A stretch of 64,000 nucleotides of DNA from UBA1672 sp050633325 (GCA_050633325.1 JBOEGH010000004.1:1-64000); one strand, 5' to 3'; positions 26,420-34,743 are shown, numbered from the stretch's first letter. Translations and numbers: made by a program. The notes: a model not told the origin generated them from the letters alone.

Positions 26420-27070
26420 ATGAGACATGAACAAGGTAACACTTGGTTTCTCATTCCGTTTGAATATCTAAAAGGCCAGGAGTTTTTTAATAAGTTAGTT
26501 GTTAGTTTAAGTATATTGGCCTTATCGGGGTGTGTAACCACCGACAAATCTGAACCTTTGGCGCCATCGCCACCAAAGGTGTTAAGTAATTCATTATCTG
26601 ATCATTCATCACATGTATCTTACCAGCCGCATTATTTTTCTGCGCCTATGCAAACTGACTTGTTAAGTGTTGATGTGTCTCCGATTGTAGATGAGATATC
26701 ACAAGAAAAAGGTATTTATTTACCATCAAATGAATCTGAAGATGCAATACTCTTATCTTCCAAATGCAGCCTAAATGACCGTTTTGATCGTAAGGCTGTT
26801 GTGGCGTATGAATGGGGCAGATCGCGCCTGTCCTTGGATGTTGATGGCGTAGGCCTTGGCGGTGGAGATGATAGAGGTGTACGTGTTCAGTATAAAATAA
26901 GGCTGCAACCTGAAAAGACCAAGAAGCAACGTTGTCGATACTCTTCATCGTGGCAGGGACTGGTCGGATCAGGTTATAATGAGTTCTTTATACGTAAGGA
27001 GAACACAGTTTGGTCAGAGATAAGTGATGTTAAAAATTCAGCCAGACAGTACATAGATAAATTTTTTTAA
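26420..27070 (+). CDS. Probable lipoprotein of unknown function; start uncertain
   Basis: A lipobox LALSGC is followed by a linker rich in Ser and Pro and a C-terminal domain with three cysteines (KCSLND, QRCRYSS). From ATG 26420 the cysteine is residue 38, with a long, unusual signal sequence (217 residues in all). A good ribosome site, CCAGGAG, lies at 26476-26482, but the codon at the expected start (26489) is AAT, not ATG. A start there would give a typical short lipoprotein signal (K-L-V-V-S-L-S-I-L-A-L-S-G-C). So either the upstream ATG is used or the start has been lost. Function unknown. Confidence 0.55.
   Translation: MRHEQGNTWFLIPFEYLKGQEFFNKLVVSLSILALSGCVTTDKSEPLAPSPPKVLSNSLSDHSSHVSYQPHYFSAPMQTDLLSVDVSPIVDEISQEKGIYLPSNESEDAILLSSKCSLNDRFDRKAVVAYEWGRSRLSLDVDGVGLGGGDDRGVRVQYKIRLQPEKTKKQRCRYSSSWQGLVGSGYNEFFIRKENTVWSEISDVKNSARQYIDKFF
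26476..26482 (+). promoter_or_regulatory. Orphan ribosome-binding-site-like sequence before a missing start codon
   Basis: CCAGGAG stands six bases before the in-frame AAT codon at 26489, exactly where a compact lipoprotein signal peptide would begin. No ATG, GTG or TTG is in frame at that point. Confidence 0.35.
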
Positions 27071-27211
27071 TGGTCTTGTTTTCCGTTTAATTTATATGAA
27101 TTTTTATGATGGGTAGTGATATTTGTCTGAAAATAGTCTATAGTGATTACAATATCGATACTGCGTACGTCTTTGTAAGATCCCATATGTATAATAGGAG
27201 TTTTTATATTT

Positions 27212-27469
27212 ATGCAGTCTGTTGTGCGTTATTTTTTCGCGTTATTTTTTCTTTTAATTATCTCAGGATGTTCTACTGATTATGCTGTTCTTGATGGTGA
27301 TAATATTGCCGTTAAAGATCAGGTGGCAGATATTGAAAACGAACCTGTCACAAGGCTTTCTTTTGTTCAAACACAAGGTGGCCAGGATGATCTTGAAGTT
27401 GTTTTGCATTCGAACCCTGATATTTTGAGTGATATAGAAACAGCGTCCGGAGAGGGTGAAGTCGAATAA
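27212..27469 (+). CDS. Small lipoprotein, unknown
   Basis: This 85-residue protein has a classic lipoprotein signal: a hydrophobic core RYFFALFFLLIISGC with cysteine at residue 20. The mature part is short, acidic and without a recognised domain (ending SGEGEVE). TAGGAG precedes the ATG. It is the second of three consecutive lipoprotein genes on this strand. Confidence 0.65.
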   Translation: MQSVVRYFFALFFLLIISGCSTDYAVLDGDNIAVKDQVADIENEPVTRLSFVQTQGGQDDLEVVLHSNPDILSDIETASGEGEVE

Positions 27470-27625
27470 GGCTTTGATATTCAAAATCAGGGATTTATTA
27501 ATAAATATATAAAATTCAGATATCTATATTGATTTTTTAATGTGGATAAAGTAATTTGTTTCTTGTGTTGTCTTTCTGGCGATACATTTCTGTGTACATG
27601 TTTATAATTATTTTAGGAAAATGTC

Positions 27626-28351
27626 ATGGGTAAGTCTCCACTACGGTTTATGGTTTTTTGTGCACCTCTATTATTAGCATCTTGTGGTGAGGGATGGGAA
27701 GTTAAGCGCGTTGATAACGTCGTTCCTTACAGCTCAAGGACTGCGGGAACGGGTGTTGCTTATGTTCGTGCGAAAATGATGCCGGAAAAAGAATTGAAAG
27801 TAGAGCCGATTGCAACAGAAGCAGTTGAAGAAGTGAAAGAGCCTGTTGCTCCTGCATTGGATGCAGAAGAGATTTTTAACGAAGCTCAAACAAAGGGTAG
27901 CGCTCCTGCTAAAGCTGTTAAAAGTAAAGTTGAAGCAGAAGAACACTCATTTAACGACCCGAAAGTCAACAAAGCGGTTGCTGAAAAAGTCGCAAGCATG
28001 AATGCTGATGATGTTTTGTCTGATGTTCAAAAAGCAGAAACTGCTACTGCAGAGCTAAGTGCGGAAGAGTTCATTAATCAAAAGCCTAAAATTATAGAAA
28101 ATGAATTATCTAATATTGATAAAAACATTGATCCGAATGTTGCTGATAAAGATGTATCGATTGATGTAGCTGCGGTTAGCCCAAATTCAGGAACGCCTGT
28201 AAGTGATGATAATGTTATAGAAGTTTATGAGAATAAAGTTGTTAAACCTGCGAAGGAAATTATGTCTCCTAAAAATGATTATCATAAAATCAATACCCAA
28301 GGTCAGAATGATTTAGACGATATATATAATGATCCGTTTGCTGATTTTTAA
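27626..28351 (+). CDS. Lipoprotein rich in Ala, Glu and Lys, with degenerate repeats
   Basis: The 241-residue product has the signal segment FMVFCAPLLLASC with the lipobox cysteine at 20. The mature protein is low in hydrophobic content and acidic. It has short degenerate repeats of the form AEEIFNEAQ, ADDVLSDVQ and AEEFINQKP, which suggest an extended or disordered periplasmic linker. I do not recognise a family. An intrinsic terminator follows at 28384-28412. Confidence 0.6.
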   Translation: MGKSPLRFMVFCAPLLLASCGEGWEVKRVDNVVPYSSRTAGTGVAYVRAKMMPEKELKVEPIATEAVEEVKEPVAPALDAEEIFNEAQTKGSAPAKAVKSKVEAEEHSFNDPKVNKAVAEKVASMNADDVLSDVQKAETATAELSAEEFINQKPKIIENELSNIDKNIDPNVADKDVSIDVAAVSPNSGTPVSDDNVIEVYENKVVKPAKEIMSPKNDYHKINTQGQNDLDDIYNDPFADF

Positions 28352-28383
28352 ATATTAAAATTACGTATATAAATTTGTTTAGG

Positions 28384-28412
28384 CGGCCCGTTAAATTGCG
28401 GGTCGTTTTTTT
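28384..28412 (+). terminator. Intrinsic terminator
   Basis: A 7-base-pair stem (28384-28390 with 28399-28405, one G-T pair) with an 8-base loop is followed by seven T. It lies 33 bases after the stop of the lipoprotein gene ending at 28351. Confidence 0.85.
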
Positions 28413-28607
28413 ATTACTCAATAATTTATATAAAAATAGAGATAATTTCAAAACGATAAATATAGACATAATGCTTTCTTTGTAGTTACCATAATAAGGT
28501 GAGGTGCGTTTCTCGAATACTAATTAAGTCACATTTGTTTGGTGTCATAATATAAGCAAGAAGCGGGTTTTAGCTATATTTTCAACATTAGAGGAAAGGT
28601 TTTTATT

Positions 28608-29252
28608 ATGTCTATAGAGGTGGAAACAGTAGTTGCCGTATCTGTTATGATGGCTGTATTTTCAGCGGTGGCTGCGGTCGGTACTAGTATAGTTCTAGGA
28701 GCAGGTTTTGAGAGATTGCGCTCTGGGTTTGAGGTTATTAGCAAGCAGACGGGCTTCTTTAGTGATGCTATACATAAGTTGGAGCATAAGATGGAAGTTG
28801 TTGACGGGCAGGCCGGTAAATTTTCTCGTTCTATGGATGTTATGGAAGCAAAGGTAAACAGCGTTGGTGAACAGGCAAATGCTTTTAGCGGATCTATACA
28901 GGATTTAGAGAGAAAAGTAGAAATAGTGGATAAGCAAGCAGGATATTTTGGTGACGCCATCCATCGTTTGGAAGAGAAAGTTGATACTGTAAGCGCACAT
29001 GAAGAGGTCGTTAAAGAAAAAATCGAAAAGCATGCAGATACCGATGTTCTAAGTGTTGGTAAGACTGAAGCTTTAGTATCTCATGCGGAAAATTTATTGA
29101 CCCAAATGGGTGCTATTGCAGATCAGATGTCAGAGAATAGCTCAGCTACATCAAATGAATTTGTCCAAGAGGATGTTTTAGGATCACATAATTATGCACA
29201 TTACACGCATGTTGCGGCAACAGATGCGGATGAAATACGCAGATATAACTGA
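28608..29252 (+). CDS. Membrane-anchored coiled-coil protein with four 21-residue repeats
   Basis: The 214-residue protein has one N-terminal membrane segment (about residues 7-32) and then four tandem 21-residue units at 47-67, 68-88, 89-109 and 110-130. The consensus is Q-A-x-x-F-S-x-x-I-x-x-L-E-x-K-V-x-x-V-D-x. Twenty-one residues equal three heptads, so this predicts a long, regular coiled coil projecting from the membrane. A half repeat (FERLRSGFEVISK) precedes the first unit. The C-terminal 80 residues are helical and polar. GAGGAAAGG precedes the ATG. No family recognised. Confidence 0.65.
   Translation: MSIEVETVVAVSVMMAVFSAVAAVGTSIVLGAGFERLRSGFEVISKQTGFFSDAIHKLEHKMEVVDGQAGKFSRSMDVMEAKVNSVGEQANAFSGSIQDLERKVEIVDKQAGYFGDAIHRLEEKVDTVSAHEEVVKEKIEKHADTDVLSVGKTEALVSHAENLLTQMGAIADQMSENSSATSNEFVQEDVLGSHNYAHYTHVAATDADEIRRYN
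28746..28997 (+). repeat. Four in-frame 63-base units encoding a 21-residue coiled-coil repeat
   Basis: Codons 47-130 of the 28608 gene encode four units: QTGFFSDAIHKLEHKM..., QAGKFSRSMDVMEAKV..., QANAFSGSIQDLERKV... and QAGYFGDAIHRLEEKV.... Each ends with a V-x-x-V-x-x type step. The DNA has diverged more than the protein, so this is selected repeat structure rather than a recent slippage product. Confidence 0.8.
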
Positions 29253-29278
29253 TAAACTAATAGTGTGGGGTAGGAAAT

Positions 29279-29306
29279 GGAGGTCATATGATTTGGTCTC
29301 CGTTTT
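29279..29306 (+). terminator. Possible weak terminator after the coiled-coil gene
   Basis: GGAGGTC (29279-29285) can pair with GGTCTCC (29295-29301), including two G-T pairs, and TTTT follows at 29303-29306. It lies 27 bases after the stop at 29252. Confidence 0.4.
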
Positions 29307-29415
29307 CACGTTTATTAGCATCGTTAAAATAATCAGTGGTAAGCAAGTTAAAAGATAGTTAAAGTACAGTGATTAAGAGGTTTGTCCTTGTTATTTTTAC
29401 TTTGCTTGGCTTTTT

Positions 29416-29421
29416 AGGAGG
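29416..29421 (+). promoter_or_regulatory. Strong ribosome-binding site deciding a TTG start
   Basis: AGGAGG stands five bases before TTG 29427. No ATG follows in frame until deep in the protein, so this site supports the TTG start. Confidence 0.7.
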
Positions 29422-29426
29422 CTTTA

Positions 29427-30170
29427 TTGACGCTGTCTTTTTTTCTGTGGTCTAGTATTTCATTTACTCTGCTTGGGTTTTGGTTTTGGACAAGTTATTT
29501 AATCTTTAAACAAAAATCAGCATGGAAGGTTTTTGCGGATAAAAGGGATTTAAGGTACTACACTCATGGATTTTATAAATCTCCATCAATGAATGGTGCT
29601 ATTGATGGATACAATATATCTTTTTTCACTAGTGAACATTCCGAATTGGATGCGAGATCTCAAAGACAACTTACGGCAATAGAAATAAATTTACACTCTA
29701 GCTTATCTGTACCTACGGCCATTGCCAGCGGCGGAATGTCAGTGGTGGTGGATACGTTGGATCTGCATAAGGAATACAAGCCACATAATAAGGATGGTGA
29801 CCGTAGTGATTGGGATAACAGTTATGTTATTCGAACCCAAGATACTTCATATGTACACGAATATATGAGTGATGAACGTGTCGATGGTGTTGTTGAGCTA
29901 ATGAAGACGGAAAAGGTGTGGGTCGTTGTTTTGTTTGTGGATGGCACTGCTTTGTTACGTGTTGATACGCCTTTGCCATTGGATACACCACAAAAGGTGG
30001 ATGCAATTGTAAAAAAACTCATTAAAGTCGCGCGTAAACTTGAACTTGCGGATGGTGAGGAAAAAGATATACGCCGTAGAATGCCTAAGGCTAATTCTGA
30101 TAAACAGAAGACCCTAGACATTGATGATGACCTTTTGAATGATGATATAGGCTTGGAGTTGGAAGATTAG
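29427..30170 (+). CDS. Membrane-anchored hypothetical protein
   Basis: The 247-residue protein begins with one hydrophobic segment (FFLWSSISFTLLGFWFWTSYLIF), followed by a cytoplasmic or periplasmic alpha/beta domain with alternating strands (YNISFFTSEHSELDARSQRQLTAIEINLHS). An acidic tail (DIDDDLLNDDIGLELED) ends it. Translation starts at TTG 29427 behind a perfect AGGAGG. I cannot name the domain. It is convergent with the alpha-glucosidase gene, with 30 bases between. Confidence 0.6.
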   Translation: MTLSFFLWSSISFTLLGFWFWTSYLIFKQKSAWKVFADKRDLRYYTHGFYKSPSMNGAIDGYNISFFTSEHSELDARSQRQLTAIEINLHSSLSVPTAIASGGMSVVVDTLDLHKEYKPHNKDGDRSDWDNSYVIRTQDTSYVHEYMSDERVDGVVELMKTEKVWVVVLFVDGTALLRVDTPLPLDTPQKVDAIVKKLIKVARKLELADGEEKDIRRRMPKANSDKQKTLDIDDDLLNDDIGLELED

Positions 30171-30200
30171 GTTGAGTGTTTGAGTACCTGCTCGATATGT

Positions 30201-31784
30201 CTATGCGTTAAATCCACTTATATAAAATGAATATGGGGGATATTTATCTTCTTTATATGTTATCTCCTTCTCGGATAAATTGAAGGTGCAGTGCGTTTTG
30301 TTGCCTTGTTTATCTTTGCGGATGATATCTATCATATGTTTGTTTTTTGTTTCTAAAAATACGAATTCACCACTTGTTAAGGTAGGTGTATTTTTGCGCC
30401 AGTTAATAAATCTTTTTGTAAAGTTTAATACGGATGAGTTATCTAAGTTTTGTTTTATCACGTTAAGGTCATAGTGGCTTTTAGGTATAGGAAGCCAAGA
30501 TTTTTCTTGTGAGAATCCGCAGTTTATTTGGTTATTCCACACCATTGGAGTTCTGCATCCATCTCTTCCTTGCCATTCAGGCCAGGTCTCTTTTGCCCAG
30601 GGGTCTTGTATTTTGTCTAACGGAATTTCAGCCTCTGGAAGGCCAAGCTCTTCACCTTGGAAAATAAAGGCGCTTCCTGGTAGACATCCCAATAGGGCAA
30701 TTAGCATTTTTGAGAACTGCGGGTTATGACCATACGGTTTGTACCAGCGACTCGAGGCGCGTACTACGTCGTGATTTGAAAAAGCCCAGCTAGGCCATGC
30801 TGTGGTGTTTGCGTCATTATTTTTAACGTTAAAAAATGTTTCTATTGCTACACGTATTATATCTTCTGTTAATTCCTTATATGTACCGGACATCATATGC
30901 GGGTTGTAGCATGTGTGAAGGTATTTTGTGCCATCTGTGTATTGTTGAGCCAGTTTATATGGGTGGTCGTCTCCGATTTCTCCTATTAACACTCTATCGC
31001 TATATTGGTTACTTAATGACCGTAATTTAGCGATAAAGTCTAAGTTTTCAGGGCGTGATTTATCATATATGTGTTGTTGATTGGAATAGGGGGTTTCTTT
31101 TTCTAACTGTGTTGCGAATTCTCCACCGGTTTGTCGTGGAGGATTATCACGTAATAATTGGTCGTGAAAGTAGAAATTTACAACATCTAAACGTATACCA
31201 TCTACACCACGATCTAGCCAAAATTTACATGTGTCAATGATTTCCTCTTGAACATCTGGATTGTGGAAGTTCAGGTCTGGCTGCTCTTTTAAGAAGTTAT
31301 GAAAGTAATACTGGTTGTTGGTCTCATCCCATTGCCATGCGCTTCCGCCAAATACAGACACCCAATTGTTAGGCGGTTCTTTGTTACCGTCTTGATCATA
31401 TTTAGCGTCCGCCCACACGTACCAGTCTTTTTTGGTTTTATCAGAAAACCATGGATGTTCTTCTGATGTGTGAGACATGGCTAAATCAATTATTATTTTT
31501 AAATTCAGGCTATGTGCTTTTTCCAGTAATTCATCAAAATCTGAAATGTTTCCGAATAGAGGGTCAACATCGCGATAATCTGAAATATCATATCCGAAAT
31601 CTTTCATTGGGGATTTGAAGAAAGGTGATATCCATATACCATCAACTCCAAGAGATGAGATGTATTCCAGATGTTTTGTAACACCGTTTAGATCACCTAT
31701 GCCATTATTGTTTGTGTCTTGAAAACTGCGCGGATATATTTGGTATATAATCGCACCTTTCCACCAGTCCGGTTCGCTAGACAT
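30201..31784 (-). CDS. GH13 alpha-glucosidase / oligo-1,6-glucosidase
   Basis: A glycoside hydrolase family 13 enzyme of about 527 residues, acting on short alpha-glucosides in the cytoplasm (no signal peptide). The start WWKGAIIYQIYPRSFQDTN is typical of this subfamily. Catalytic motifs visible are GVDGIRLDVVNF (nucleophile aspartate), LIGEIGD (acid/base glutamate) and FSNHDVVR (stabilising aspartate). The start is set at ATG 31784, which overlaps the stop of the PhzF-family gene by eight bases. The exact substrate (maltose, isomaltose, trehalose or sucrose type) cannot be decided by eye. Confidence 0.9.
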   Translation of the reverse strand: MSSEPDWWKGAIIYQIYPRSFQDTNNNGIGDLNGVTKHLEYISSLGVDGIWISPFFKSPMKDFGYDISDYRDVDPLFGNISDFDELLEKAHSLNLKIIIDLAMSHTSEEHPWFSDKTKKDWYVWADAKYDQDGNKEPPNNWVSVFGGSAWQWDETNNQYYFHNFLKEQPDLNFHNPDVQEEIIDTCKFWLDRGVDGIRLDVVNFYFHDQLLRDNPPRQTGGEFATQLEKETPYSNQQHIYDKSRPENLDFIAKLRSLSNQYSDRVLIGEIGDDHPYKLAQQYTDGTKYLHTCYNPHMMSGTYKELTEDIIRVAIETFFNVKNNDANTTAWPSWAFSNHDVVRASSRWYKPYGHNPQFSKMLIALLGCLPGSAFIFQGEELGLPEAEIPLDKIQDPWAKETWPEWQGRDGCRTPMVWNNQINCGFSQEKSWLPIPKSHYDLNVIKQNLDNSSVLNFTKRFINWRKNTPTLTSGEFVFLETKNKHMIDIIRKDKQGNKTHCTFNLSEKEITYKEDKYPPYSFYISGFNA

Positions 31785-32571
31785 ATATTTTACCATGCAT
31801 ATATAAAACTGCTTGCCCTGATATTTCAACGCGATTATTATTTAAGGTGCATAGTAGGTTTCCACCACGTGCAGATAATTGTTGCGCGTTCATTGTGGTC
31901 TTACCCAAGACGTTTCCCCAATATGGCGTGAGACAACAATGTATAGCGCCAGTTACAGGATCTTCGTCAATTCCAATTTGTGGTGCAAAAAGGCGTGAAA
32001 CAAAATCAATGTCACTTGATCCACGCGCCGTTATAACAAGCCCTAGTGTATCTGTAAGGGTATTTATTTTTGCTATATCGGGAACGTAATTTTGCACTTC
32101 TTCTGCGCTGTTTAAAATGGCAAAGGTCTTTGTACTGTTTAGAATGGTTTTAACTTCCATTCCTAGTATATCTTCTACGATAGATACGTCTTCTTGTACG
32201 GTGTAATTCCATTTGGGAAAGTTTAGGGTATATCCTGAATCGGTTTTATTTACGCTTAAATCACCAGATCTGGATTGAAAAATTATCGTATCTTTTGTAA
32301 ATCCAAGATTTTCAAAAATGCAATATGCACTGGCTAGAGTGGCATGGCCGCATAAATCAATTTCCGTGGTGGGGGTGAACCAACGAAGGTGGAATCCGTT
32401 TTCGTTAGGTACAAAAAAGGCAGTTTCAGAAAGGTTATTTTCTGCTGCTATTTTTTTTAATATCTCGTCCGGTAACCATTCTTGTAATGGGCAAACGGCG
32501 GCTGGGTTGCCGCCGAATACCGTATCTGTAAATGCATCAATTTGATATAGATCTATATCTGTCATATGCAA
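31777..32571 (-). CDS. PhzF-family isomerase-like protein
   Basis: The 264-residue protein has the PhzF pattern: YQIDAFTDTVFGGNPAAVCPL, then NLSETAFF with the family glutamate, LRWFTPTTEIDLCGHATLASAY, and GIDEDPVTGAIHC near the end. PhzF itself isomerises a phenazine precursor, but no other phenazine genes are here; most family members have unknown substrates. It overlaps the alpha-glucosidase gene by eight bases and lies 12 bases after the cyclophilin gene, so the three may be one transcript. Confidence 0.88.
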   Translation of the reverse strand: MHMTDIDLYQIDAFTDTVFGGNPAAVCPLQEWLPDEILKKIAAENNLSETAFFVPNENGFHLRWFTPTTEIDLCGHATLASAYCIFENLGFTKDTIIFQSRSGDLSVNKTDSGYTLNFPKWNYTVQEDVSIVEDILGMEVKTILNSTKTFAILNSAEEVQNYVPDIAKINTLTDTLGLVITARGSSDIDFVSRLFAPQIGIDEDPVTGAIHCCLTPYWGNVLGKTTMNAQQLSARGGNLLCTLNNNRVEISGQAVLYMHGKIYV

Positions 32572-32583
32572 TTGAGAGCAGAG

Positions 32584-33162
32584 TTACTCTGCTGCCTCTG
32601 TTTTTTCTTCAGCAGGAGCAGCTTCTTCAGCCGCTGGTGCAATTGTCATTTTAACAATTTTATCTGGGTTTGCTGGTGGCTCACCAACTGCAACCTTGTC
32701 AATGAACTCCATACCTGATGTCACTTGACCAAGTACTGTATATTGACCTGTTAGGAAGCTACAGCCTGTGTCTGTGAAACAGATAAAGAACTGTGAGTTT
32801 GCACTGTCAGGGTTTTGAGAGCGGGCCATACCGATTGTTCCGCGCTTATAAGCATATTTGCTGAACTCTGCAGGAACGTCAGGGTATTTTGAACCACCCA
32901 TACCTGTACCTGTAGGATCACCAGTTTGTGCCATAAATCCTGAGATAACACGGTGGAAGATAATACCATCATAAAAACCTTCGCCGATTAGCGTTTTGAT
33001 ACGCTCAACATGTTTAGGGGCAATATCCGGAAGAAGGTCGATTACGACTGTTCCGCCTGATGATACTTCTAGATTTACTGTGTTCGCGGATTCCGCTTTT
33101 GCATCTGTTCCTGCTGTCATGATCAAAAGACCTCCAAGTGTAAGCATAAATTTCTTAAGCAT
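32584..33162 (-). CDS. Exported cyclophilin-type peptidyl-prolyl isomerase
   Basis: This enzyme speeds proline isomerisation during folding. The 192-residue protein has a signal peptide (MLKKFMLTLGGLLIMTAGTDAKA) and the cyclophilin core: YDGIIFHRVISGFMAQTGDPTGTG, ARSQNPDSANSQFFICF and YTVLGQVTSGMEFIDK. It is therefore periplasmic. The tail after 175 is rich in Ala and Glu. AGAGGA precedes the ATG. Confidence 0.92.
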   Translation of the reverse strand: MLKKFMLTLGGLLIMTAGTDAKAESANTVNLEVSSGGTVVIDLLPDIAPKHVERIKTLIGEGFYDGIIFHRVISGFMAQTGDPTGTGMGGSKYPDVPAEFSKYAYKRGTIGMARSQNPDSANSQFFICFTDTGCSFLTGQYTVLGQVTSGMEFIDKVAVGEPPANPDKIVKMTIAPAAEEAAPAEEKTEAAE

Positions 33163-33243
33163 TTTATATCCTCTTAAGAGTTAACATTAATTGATTATTG
33201 GTTACATACCATAGGTGTAAATGCAAGGGGTGGGGGTGTTTTG

Positions 33244-33486
33244 TTACACCGTTTCTTTGCTTTTTTCTGTAACTTTATTCATTTTCTTGGATATACCCTC
33301 GATCGTGCGTGTATTGTTGTGCGTATCAACCATTGTTTTAAGCTCACTCACACATGTGCCGCAATTAATGTCTGCACCGCCAGAGCATGCCGCATAGACA
33401 TCTTTTACGCGTGCGCTTTCATCTGTTGTATCCAAGTGGTTACGAACGTCAGTATCGGTAAATGGGTTACACATGCATATATACAT
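33244..33486 (-). CDS. bfd: Bacterioferritin-associated ferredoxin
   Basis: Bfd carries a 2Fe-2S cluster and reduces the ferric core of bacterioferritin so that iron is released. The 80-residue protein starts MYICMCNPFTD, matching the start of known Bfd proteins, with ligand candidates C4, C6, C42 and C45. An additional C34 and a longer charged C-terminal tail distinguish it from the E. coli form. A Fur box at 33519-33540 lies 33 to 54 bases upstream, as expected for a gene switched on under iron shortage. The bacterioferritin gene is close by at 34234-34722. Confidence 0.88.
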   Translation of the reverse strand: MYICMCNPFTDTDVRNHLDTTDESARVKDVYAACSGGADINCGTCVSELKTMVDTHNNTRTIEGISKKMNKVTEKSKETV

Positions 33487-33518
33487 ACTTTTATTTCCAA
33501 CGAGTTATATTGGTTGTT

Positions 33519-33540
33519 AGTAATGATAATTATTATCATT
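33519..33540. promoter_or_regulatory. Fur box upstream of bfd
   Basis: The sequence at 33522-33540 is a perfect 9-1-9 palindrome (AATGATAAT-T-ATTATCATT). Compared by eye with the E. coli 19-base Fur consensus, 33519-33537 matches at 16 of 19 positions. It lies in the region shared by bfd (minus) and the thioredoxin-like gene (plus); its position close to bfd suggests iron-dependent repression of that gene. Confidence 0.85.
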
Positions 33541-33648
33541 TAGGCATTCTAATTGCAAGCGATTATCAACTAAAAAAATGTATCTATTCATCAATATGTA
33601 GCGAATAATGTTATATAGGATATGAATTATTATTGTGGAGAGAGTTTA

Positions 33649-34140
33649 ATGATATTTAGGCCGTTACTGATTGCGTCTTTGTTTATGTCTGTTTTTATAT
33701 CTGTAGCACCTGTTAAGGCGAATGTTGACCAGGCAAAGGTCGATGTGCAAAAGGTGTCTCCACACAGGGTTTATAAAGATATAAGAAACAAAAAGGGAAA
33801 TAATATAGCAGTACTTCTTTATGCTTCGTGGTGTCCTATTTGTGTTAAGAAAATGCCATATATAATCGATATAGAGCGATCAAACCCTGGATCTGTTATT
33901 GCTGTTTCATTGGATGAAAATCGTCAGGATTTCAAAAGGTACATAAAACGGTTTGATAACTTACCGTTCAACGCATTAATAATTGATGGCCCTGAATGGA
34001 AGTTGGTAAATAAGCTTAAGGGAGTAGGTATTAAGCCGTGGGATAGTATACCGCAGGTTATTTTGATTAACGCAGATGGTAAAGTAGTAGAGCAGGGTAA
34101 TTTATCCTCTGAAAGGATAGCTGAGTTTGTCTCTCAGTAA
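33649..34140 (+). CDS. Exported thioredoxin-like protein
   Basis: The product of about 163 residues has a signal peptide (FRPLLIASLFMSVFISVAPVKA) and a thioredoxin fold with the active site WCPIC in LYASWCPICVKKMPYI, plus a cis-proline region IPQVILINADGKVV. It resembles TlpA/ResA-type periplasmic thiol oxidoreductases. The start is set at ATG 33649 behind GGAGAG; an ATG 27 bases upstream is less well placed. It is divergent from bfd, so the Fur box may influence it as well. Confidence 0.83.
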   Translation: MIFRPLLIASLFMSVFISVAPVKANVDQAKVDVQKVSPHRVYKDIRNKKGNNIAVLLYASWCPICVKKMPYIIDIERSNPGSVIAVSLDENRQDFKRYIKRFDNLPFNALIIDGPEWKLVNKLKGVGIKPWDSIPQVILINADGKVVEQGNLSSERIAEFVSQ

Positions 34141-34174
34141 TTATTTCTTACCTTTCTAGTGGTTATATATACAT

Positions 34175-34205
34175 AAAAAAACAGACCACTTTTTGCGGTC
34201 TGTTT
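34175..34205 (-). terminator. Intrinsic terminator of bfr
   Basis: A 9-base-pair stem (34179-34187 with 34197-34205; AAACAGACC/GGTCTGTTT) is followed on the minus strand by a run of T (34175-34181). It lies about 30 bases after the bfr stop codon; on the plus strand it may also slow read-through from the thioredoxin-like gene. Confidence 0.85.
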
Positions 34206-34233
34206 ACATTTAATAGTAAATATTGAGAAGCTT

Positions 34234-34722
34234 TTAAGCTTCTGCGTCTAATGCGCTTTCAGAATTGATTTGAATGTAGTTCTGAACACCCATATTTTCT
34301 ATCATTTGCAATTGTGTTTCCAGATAATCGATATGACCTTCTTCATCAGCAAGTATTTTCGCAAAAAGATCACGAGAAACAAAGTCCTTAACACTTTCTG
34401 CATGTGCTACTGCGTCACGGTAATGACCTGCACCGCCATGTTCAAGTTTCAGGTCACATTCAAGTATTTCTTGCACATTTTGACCGATCATCAATTTATC
34501 TAGGCTTTGCAAGTTTGGAAGACCTTCTAAAAATAGAATGCGTTTGATTAGATCGTCCGCATGGCGCATTTCTTCTATAGATTCGTTATATTCATGCTTT
34601 GCTAGTTTAGTAATCCCCCAATCTTCTAGCATGCGAGCATGTAGAAAATATTGGTTAACGGCTGTTAGTTCTTTCTTTAGGGCTTCGTTTAAAAACTCTA
34701 TAACTTTTTTATCACCTTTCAT
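34234..34722 (-). CDS. bfr: Bacterioferritin
   Basis: An iron-storage 24-mer subunit of 162 residues. All ferroxidase ligands are in place: E18, E51, H54, E94, E127 and H130. M52 (EEMRHAD) is the residue that binds haem between two subunits, and Y25 is also conserved. This is therefore a haem-containing Bfr rather than a plain ferritin. A strong AGAAGGAG precedes the ATG. It follows purB after 21 bases and has its own terminator. Confidence 0.96.
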   Translation of the reverse strand: MKGDKKVIEFLNEALKKELTAVNQYFLHARMLEDWGITKLAKHEYNESIEEMRHADDLIKRILFLEGLPNLQSLDKLMIGQNVQEILECDLKLEHGGAGHYRDAVAHAESVKDFVSRDLFAKILADEEGHIDYLETQLQMIENMGVQNYIQINSESALDAEA

Positions 34723-34743
34723 GGCGAAACTCCTTCTAATATT

